Source of the DNA: Apteryx mantelli
Lineage: Eukaryota; Chordata; Aves; Apterygiformes; Apterygidae
NCBI RefSeq assembly: GCF_036417845.1
Contig: NC_089984.1
Coordinates: forward strand, 33,701,447-33,765,446
Length of the DNA: 64,000 nt
Direction of reading: 5' to 3'
The position numbers and the translations under genes are program-made. The notes beneath the pieces are model-generated. The model saw only the letters and a list, made by a program, of their open reading frames with translations, did no database searches and was not told the origin of the DNA. Shown one piece after another: positions 58,342 to 64,000 of this stretch (the first letter of the stretch is position 1; every line of letters begins with the position of its first letter).

Positions 58342-59149
58342 CATATGTGTAATGTTTGGTAATCTGTGGTAACCTGATTGCAAATCTGAGCCCTGAGCAA
58401 CTTTGGCTAGATCCTGAAATGTATGTACTTTTCTTTCCAGCTCTCTGATTAAATCTGTATCAATATAATCTGTTCTCTGCTCTTTCACATCTTTGCAGAG
58501 AACTAGCTTTGAAGGGCTAAGTGTGACAGAGAAAGTCTTCCTCTTTAATATGAATGTAAAATATTTAAGAGCTTAGACTAGTGAAGTAATTTCAGGGCAT
58601 AGTTCAGCATTACAGCTCTCCATGAAAATCCATCTTCAAAGACCTGCTCCAAGGACCAGGGATGCCAAAAGGAATATTTCCACTCACTTTTGTCTACTTT
58701 GCTTTCCATTCTAAAGAAAATACAGTTGTTCAACTAAGCTAAGCATTCAGCATAAAACATGGGCCAATTTCACATCTCAACTACCTTGAGGAGAGATGAC
58801 TGCAAGGCTGGGCTTCTGTTTTTATGAAGCACAGCATAAAAGCCAGGCTCCTTGTTAGCAGCACCAAAAACTCTGCATGGGGAAATGAGTTGCCTTTGGA
58901 AAGGCACAACTGATGTTTTAGCCTCAGGACCCTTTTATCTTCTAAAAGTCACAGTACAGTTTTAAACTCAGAATACTGCAATGCATTTAAATATCTGAAA
59001 TCTCGGGTAAACAAGATTTACTAATGTAAAACAGAAGTGAAGAAATCACACATACCTTCCTCATGCCAGAACTGATTCAGTCTGGCAGTATCAATTCCAA
59101 CCACTGGGAAAATAAAGCTGGCATTTCAGAGCCATGGCCGTGGACTTGA
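58342..59149. other. Spacer between two opposed CR1 copies
   Basis: About 0.8 kb of AT-rich DNA with no recognised gene or repeat. It separates the 5' ends of the two CR1 copies. Confidence 0.6.
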
Positions 59150-60390
59150 GACCTTCTTACTCACAGAGAGGGATGATAACCTTCCATGATGAGATGACTG
59201 ACTTGGTGGATGAGGGTAGAGACGTGAAAGCTGTTTATCTCGCCTTTAATAAAGCTTTCAACACTGTCTCCCACAACATCCTCATAGACAAACTGATGAA
59301 GTACAGGCTAGATAAGTGGACAGTGAGGTGGACTGAAAACTGCCTGAACTACTAGACTTAAAGAGTTGTGATCAGTCACGCTAAGTCCAGCTGGAGACTA
59401 GATGCTGCTGGCATGCCTTGTGCTTGATACTGGGACCATTACTGTTTAACATCTTCATTAATGATCTAGACCAAGGGACAAAGTGCTCCCTCAGCAAGTT
59501 TGCAGGTGATACAAAATTGGAGGGAGTGGCTGATACACCAGGTAGTTGTGCTGCTATTGAGAGGGACCTTGTCAGGCTGCAGAAATAGGATGACAGGAAC
59601 CTCATGAAGTTCAACAAAAGAAAGTGAGAAGTCCTGCACCTGGGGAAGAATAAACCCCTGCAGCAGTATAGGCTGGGGGCTGACCACCTGGAAAGCAGCT
59701 TTGCGGAAAAAGCTGGGAGTCCTGGTGGACACCAAATTGAACATGAGCCAGCAATGTGCCCTTGAAGCAAAGAAGACCAACAGCATCCTGGGCTGCATTA
59801 GGAAGAGCTTGCCAGCAGGTCAAGGGAGGTGATCCTTCCCCTCTAGTCAGCCGTGATGAGGCACATCTGGAGTGCTGTGTCCAGTGCTGGGCTCCCCAGT
59901 ACAAGAGAAACGTGGACATACTGGAGCAAGTCCAGTGTCAGGACGCAAAGATGATCAAGGGACTGGAGCATCTCTCATACAAGGAGAGGCTGAGAGAGAT
60001 GGGACTGTTGAGCTTGGAAAAGAGAAGGCTCATGGGGGATTTTATCAATATCTATAAACACCTAATGGGAAGGAATAAAGAAGACAGAGCCAAACTCTTC
60101 TCAGTGGTATCCAGTGACAGAACATGAGGCGATGGGCACAAACTGGAATACAGGAAATCCCATTTAAATGTAAGAAAAAACTTCTTTACTGTGAGGGTGG
60201 TCAAACACTCAAACAGTTGTGCAGAGAGATTGTGTAGTTTCCATCCCTGAAGGTATTCAAAACCTGATTGGACATGGCCTTGAGCAATCTGCTCTAGTTG
60301 ACCCTGCTTTGAACACGGGGATTGGACTAGATGATCTTCAGAGGTCCCTTCCAACCTCAGAGATGCTATGATTCTTTGATTCTATGATTT
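59150..60390 (+). mobile_element. CR1 LINE, 5'-truncated, 3' ~1.24 kb
   Basis: This is the clearest element in the window. It retains the second half of ORF2 (reverse transcriptase and the region after it), the 3' untranslated region, and a terminal ATTCTTTG-ATTCTATG-ATT series (60371-60389), the hallmark of CR1. Words such as GGACTAGATGATCTTCAGAGG and TCCCTTCCAACCTCAG precede the terminus. CR1 encodes an endonuclease and reverse transcriptase that copies its RNA into nicked chromosomal DNA; here the 5' part is missing, as in most copies. There is no target-site duplication, as usual for CR1. The copy is one of the less decayed of the window but has several disabling changes (next entry). Confidence 0.95.
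59159..60127 (+). pseudogene. Dead CR1 ORF2 (reverse transcriptase) remnant
   Basis: In one frame (59134-59355) the translation contains AFNKAFNTVSHNILIDKLMK, the typical CR1 reverse-transcriptase block, and ends at a TAG (59353) where the family normally has tryptophan. A second frame carries KFAGDTKL at 59496-59519, where the family has two adjacent catalytic aspartates; one has become glycine (codon 59505-59507). It stops at a TAG (59586). A third frame (59756-60127) carries the later part, including [20 protein letters not shown] and KLFSVV. Thus at least two frameshifts, two nonsense codons and one lost catalytic residue are visible. The protein cannot be made. Confidence 0.9.
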
Positions 60391-63300
60391 GAATGTAAAA
60401 AGGATATTTGCAAGACATACTGAAGAAAGCAGAGCGTTATGTAGTATCAGATATTACTGAGGCCATTAGGAACTGATAAATCCTGAATACTATTCCTGAG
60501 GGAAATTCAGCCCAAGATGCCACAGTAGCTGAGAGGGTTTGTTCATAACACAAAATTATAATGGGCACACAGTAATTGTTCTCCACCAAAATACAGCTTT
60601 TTTTACAAACTTTTTTTTCCTGAGCAAAAATTTTCATTAAAGTATTTGAATCTTCAAGACATGCTGGTCATTCTATAAGATGGTAAGAAAGAGCAAATTA
60701 CTCTCCTGACTATTTCCTTATCAACAAAATCAATGAATTTGAAATTGTCTCAGTATGTGTTTATTGAAGTTTATTCCTAACACTGATTTAACTGCAAAGG
60801 CCTGTTAAAATACAGATCAAAACACCTACCAAAGAGTTCATGTAGCTCCGTAAAAGCATACAGTACTTATAAGAGGATATAAGAAAATGGCAGAAAATAC
60901 GAGTTTACAATGGAATTTGTGACAGAAGTGTAACGGGAGCTCATTCTACTAAATCCTATATATGAGAAAATACCTTGGACTTTGTCTGCAGAGAGAATAG
61001 GCTGAAAGAAAGGAAGTTTTATTGCATTTTTGGCTAAATAGAAGTTGAATAACTGAGTGACTCCAGCAACTTGAATCAGAACTGAAAATGAAAGTCAGAT
61101 CTGAGTCCTAATCTGATGTCTTCATGATAAAACAGTCTTTTCTACTGCTATACAGAAAGGGCGGATGAGATATATTCCAGATAAGCCCCAGAGTTTGCAC
61201 TCAAATTAAGGAACTGAAATGAGTGACCACTACCACAGAGGCAGCCGTGGAGTTGTGTGAAGATGTGTGGCATTTTGGATGAGAAGTGGCTAGAAGAAGA
61301 GAAGCAGCAGTAGGGTTTTTTCCATTGCAGTGAGTCACGTAAAGCAGGAATACACATATAAACTGAAGATTTTTTTTCCTTTTACCCTGCCACAAAGAAG
61401 CCAGCTCAGCAGCCTTGCAATTAAAGCAACCTATGACTTTTTCTTGTGCACAGGGAGGGATTGTTTCTTGCTTGCAGAAGGAAATGCACACGTATGTGTG
61501 TGCACACAAGATGTTAAAAAAAAATGTCAAATTTGACTTCCTGGCTAGTTTGACAATTGTCTTCAAAAATAACTCTCGTGGCTGCAGGCTGGCAGAACTG
61601 TTCCTGCCTTGGTTTAAATGGGAAAACTCAATTAGAGTTTGAATCTGTTGTACTGAAATGGAATTGCCTCTTGCAGGCAGAGTGCAGTCACGGATACCGA
61701 GCAGTTAAGGGCCTGATGAGAGCCTGAGCGAGAGGGGTCAGGAGTTGAGGTGGCCATGTGTGCGCGGAGGAGGGCAGCTTGCGGGGGCACCGGGTTAGCT
61801 GGCGCAGGAATTTCCTCGCAGTTCAGCAGAGCTCATGGGGGGAGCTTATGGCCGAGTCATGTCGCCTTGCCGAAGCCTTCCTTGGTCACTTGCGCAAAAA
61901 GAAGACCACAGTCTAACACCCTCAGCAGGTGTAGGCACAGGAACCAGTCCAAATTTTTCCCTAGAAACATTTTTGGCTATTTTTCCGGACACTTAAATAT
62001 TGCAGAAATATGTAATTTTTGGATGAAATTTAGAGAAAAATGCATCATATAATAATAATGAAGTGGGACAGGGTGCTGACAGGAGGGCAGAAGCTAGCGA
62101 GGCGAGGGTCTGGGGCTTCTGGGGTCTTCCCTGAAGACACAATTACTCAGGCACCATTTTTACCCCTCAATTTTTCTCACCTCCCTCCACATCCCATATC
62201 CTGTCATCTGGAAAGGGAACTTCGTTGCTGTTCTCCAAATATGCACAAGGAACTGCTGTTTATTCCTGGCTTTTGCTTTCCCAAACCTCTCCATGCCTTA
62301 GGAGCCCTGCTGGGTCATCGCTTTTGGGAGCCCTGAGCTGGCCTCGGCATTTGTCTTATCCCCTTGCATTGAGGTAGACGTCTAGAGATCACAAACTCTT
62401 CCCCACCCCTCTTATCTGGGATCTCAGCCTGAGACTTAGTTTCCATTTGCTAAGTCATTTGTGTTAAACCGCTTCTCAGCAACAGCAGCTTCCAGCACGA
62501 CTTCTTTCATCTGTGGCTTGTATGTGAGTGTGAGATGGAGAAAACAGGCCTAATTTACATCCACGCAGCTGGCTCCTGTGATCTGCCACCTGGAGACTTG
62601 GGCGACAGGGAATGTGTGTCTGCAAACGGGGCAGACCTTCGCCTCCGCAGCCTGAGACAGCAGCGCCTGTCTCTGCGCTTGTCACTCTGCTGGCGTGGGG
62701 CAAACGCACCCCTTGACCCAAACCTTTAGGACTTGCCAGAGGACTTTGGTGGATGCTGTGGGCTGCAAAGAGGATGCACAAGTCCTAGCGGTACAGCAGG
62801 CTCCAGCGATCCCCTTGCAGAACTTGCAGTGCAGAGATTCGAGTGTGTTTTAGAGGCAAACCAGGAAAATGGCTTGTGCATGGTTAGGAGGGGGCAGTGG
62901 GCAGGTAGGGCTCCGACCTGCCTGGATCCCTTGCCCTTGCCCTGACTATGCTACCTGTGCTCCTGCACCTTTAGCAGCCAGACCAGGAGACCTGGCTTGT
63001 GCTATATATTATATTGCTCTTTGTCCAGGGGAGATAGGGATCAAACATTTTCGCTGAATAACTGTTATCCTTGGAGAACCTGCTGCAGAAGAGCTGGTTA
63101 CGTCTTCCCTTGGGGTTGCTTGTGTGCAGATGAGTCCAGCTGGGGATGACTGAATTTTGGCAGCGAGGCCTTGGCCACACGATCAGGAGAGCGCAGTGCA
63201 AGAGTTAGTGCCCTGTGCTGAATTGCAGTTATAGTGTGCGTACTTTGAGCAAATGCGGGTTAAGGCTTTAAATCTCTTCACTGCGGACTTTTGCTGTTCT

Positions 63301-63597
63301 TGCGTGAATGGACAGACAGTTGTGTGTGGTCTGAATTGAGATGTTGCATGCATTCAGATTATCTCGTTATTTAAATAGGGCTGTTCATTTGCTCACACTT
63401 GGGCAGGCCAGAAGCTGATGACAAACTTTGACAGTTGCTGTAATAGCACTCTTTAGTCCATCATCCAAGGAGATACGCCAGGGAAGCTGTGGCTAATTTT
63501 TTTTTGTGTGTGTGTTTTTTTTGAAATTGGTTTCCAAAGAGCAGTCAATAAAGCAGAGAGTTTGACAAAAATGCACTATATGAAAATTGAAATTGTT
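60391..63597. other. Unannotated non-coding sequence
   Basis: AT-rich to about 61,660, then moderately GC-rich with scattered CpG (61,690-61,890 and 62,560-62,840). Open frames of 60-121 codons occur on both strands without a recognisable product. T-rich runs at 60598-60618 and 63498-63521 are short. No RNA gene or transposon is recognised. Confidence 0.55.
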
Positions 63598-63617
63598 AAA
63601 AAAAAAAAAAAAAAAAG
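63598..63617. repeat. Poly-A run of 20
   Basis: Uninterrupted A run. The preceding AATAAAGC word (63547-63554) lies about 50 bases upstream. I see no attached retroposed element. Confidence 0.85.
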
Positions 63618-64000
63618 ACGGTGTGGCCTGCTCTGCCTGAAGCCTGAGCTTTAAGTAGTGAAAAGAGAAAGAGTAAAAATGAAATTATGAGCTTCACCTG
63701 CTCACAGGGTCCCTAGGAAGCGCTGTATATGACTCAGAAGATGAGGGGAAACACTTAGCCTCATGCTGCTCTATCTCTAAGGCCTGTCTGCCCCCCTAGG
63801 CAGGGCTGGCTGCCTGCTCCGCTGCCCCGTGCCTGCAAATTTCCCCTGCCAACATCGTCGGAGGGGCCAAGCTGGTTACGAGGTGGGAGCCGCAATGGAA
63901 GGGAGATTTCATGCCCTCGCTGGGCCAGGGGAGAGGGGATGGCACCAGTCAGCGGCAGCGGCTGCCTCAGAGGAAATGGGCCAGGAGAAATCCAGGCGAG
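63618..64000. other. Right edge, becoming GC-rich
   Basis: From about 63,780 the sequence becomes GC-richer with a few CpGs (CATCGTCGGAGG, GCGGCAGCGG). It may be the margin of a GC-rich feature that continues outside the window. No frame can be assigned. Confidence 0.45.

Noticed and set aside
1-64000. CRISPR arrays, bacterial operons, rRNA or tRNA genes
   Set aside because: No regularly spaced direct repeats, no gene packing and no conserved rRNA/tRNA words were seen; composition and CR1 elements point to a vertebrate nuclear genome.

Overview
The window looks like vertebrate nuclear DNA, most probably from a bird. The evidence is: CR1 (chicken-repeat-1) LINE pieces as the only clear mobile elements, one still carrying the typical CR1 3' end of repeated 8-base ATTCTATG-like units; low repeat density; many short microsatellites and A/T runs; and GC- and CpG-rich islands set in AT-richer DNA. 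There is no bacterial-type gene packing, no operon and no Shine-Dalgarno pattern. A crocodilian or turtle source is less likely but not excluded.

I recognise no conserved protein-coding gene, tRNA, rRNA, known microRNA, CRISPR array or intact provirus. The open frames are about what chance gives in 64 kb, with longer ones in the GC-rich islands. The region is best read as intergenic and/or intronic DNA.

Layout. 1-3.7 kb is GC-rich: a CpG island at about 540-985 preceded by a TATA-like box and GC box, a pentanucleotide microsatellite at 1.24 kb, and a CpG-rich splice-flanked segment at 3.12-3.31 kb. 3.7-13.4 kb is ordinary sequence with two old CR1 tails (6.34 and 7.14 kb), a 16-bp palindrome (8.08 kb) and a perfect 14-bp-stem hairpin (11.08 kb). 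13.4-25.1 kb alternates AT-rich stretches with CpG-rich islands (13.8, 15.2, 20.9, 22.9, 23.8 and 24.7 kb). 25-58 kb is AT-richer with no island; it holds microsatellites, polypurine/polypyrimidine tracts, perfect palindromes and an old CR1 tail at 45.7 kb. At 58.0-60.4 kb two CR1 copies lie head to head: a 300-bp minus-strand fragment, and a 1.24-kb plus-strand 3' part with a dead reverse transcriptase frame. 60.4-64 kb is ordinary DNA, becoming more GC-rich at the right edge.

The most checkable observations are the hairpin at 11,084-11,116, the possible promoter and CpG island near the left end, three splice-flanked CpG-rich candidate exons, and the inverted CR1 pair with a snap-back palindrome at the edge of one copy. 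I found nothing that supports a new multi-gene system. All boundaries and similarities are by eye and from memory of repeat families; no alignment was run.
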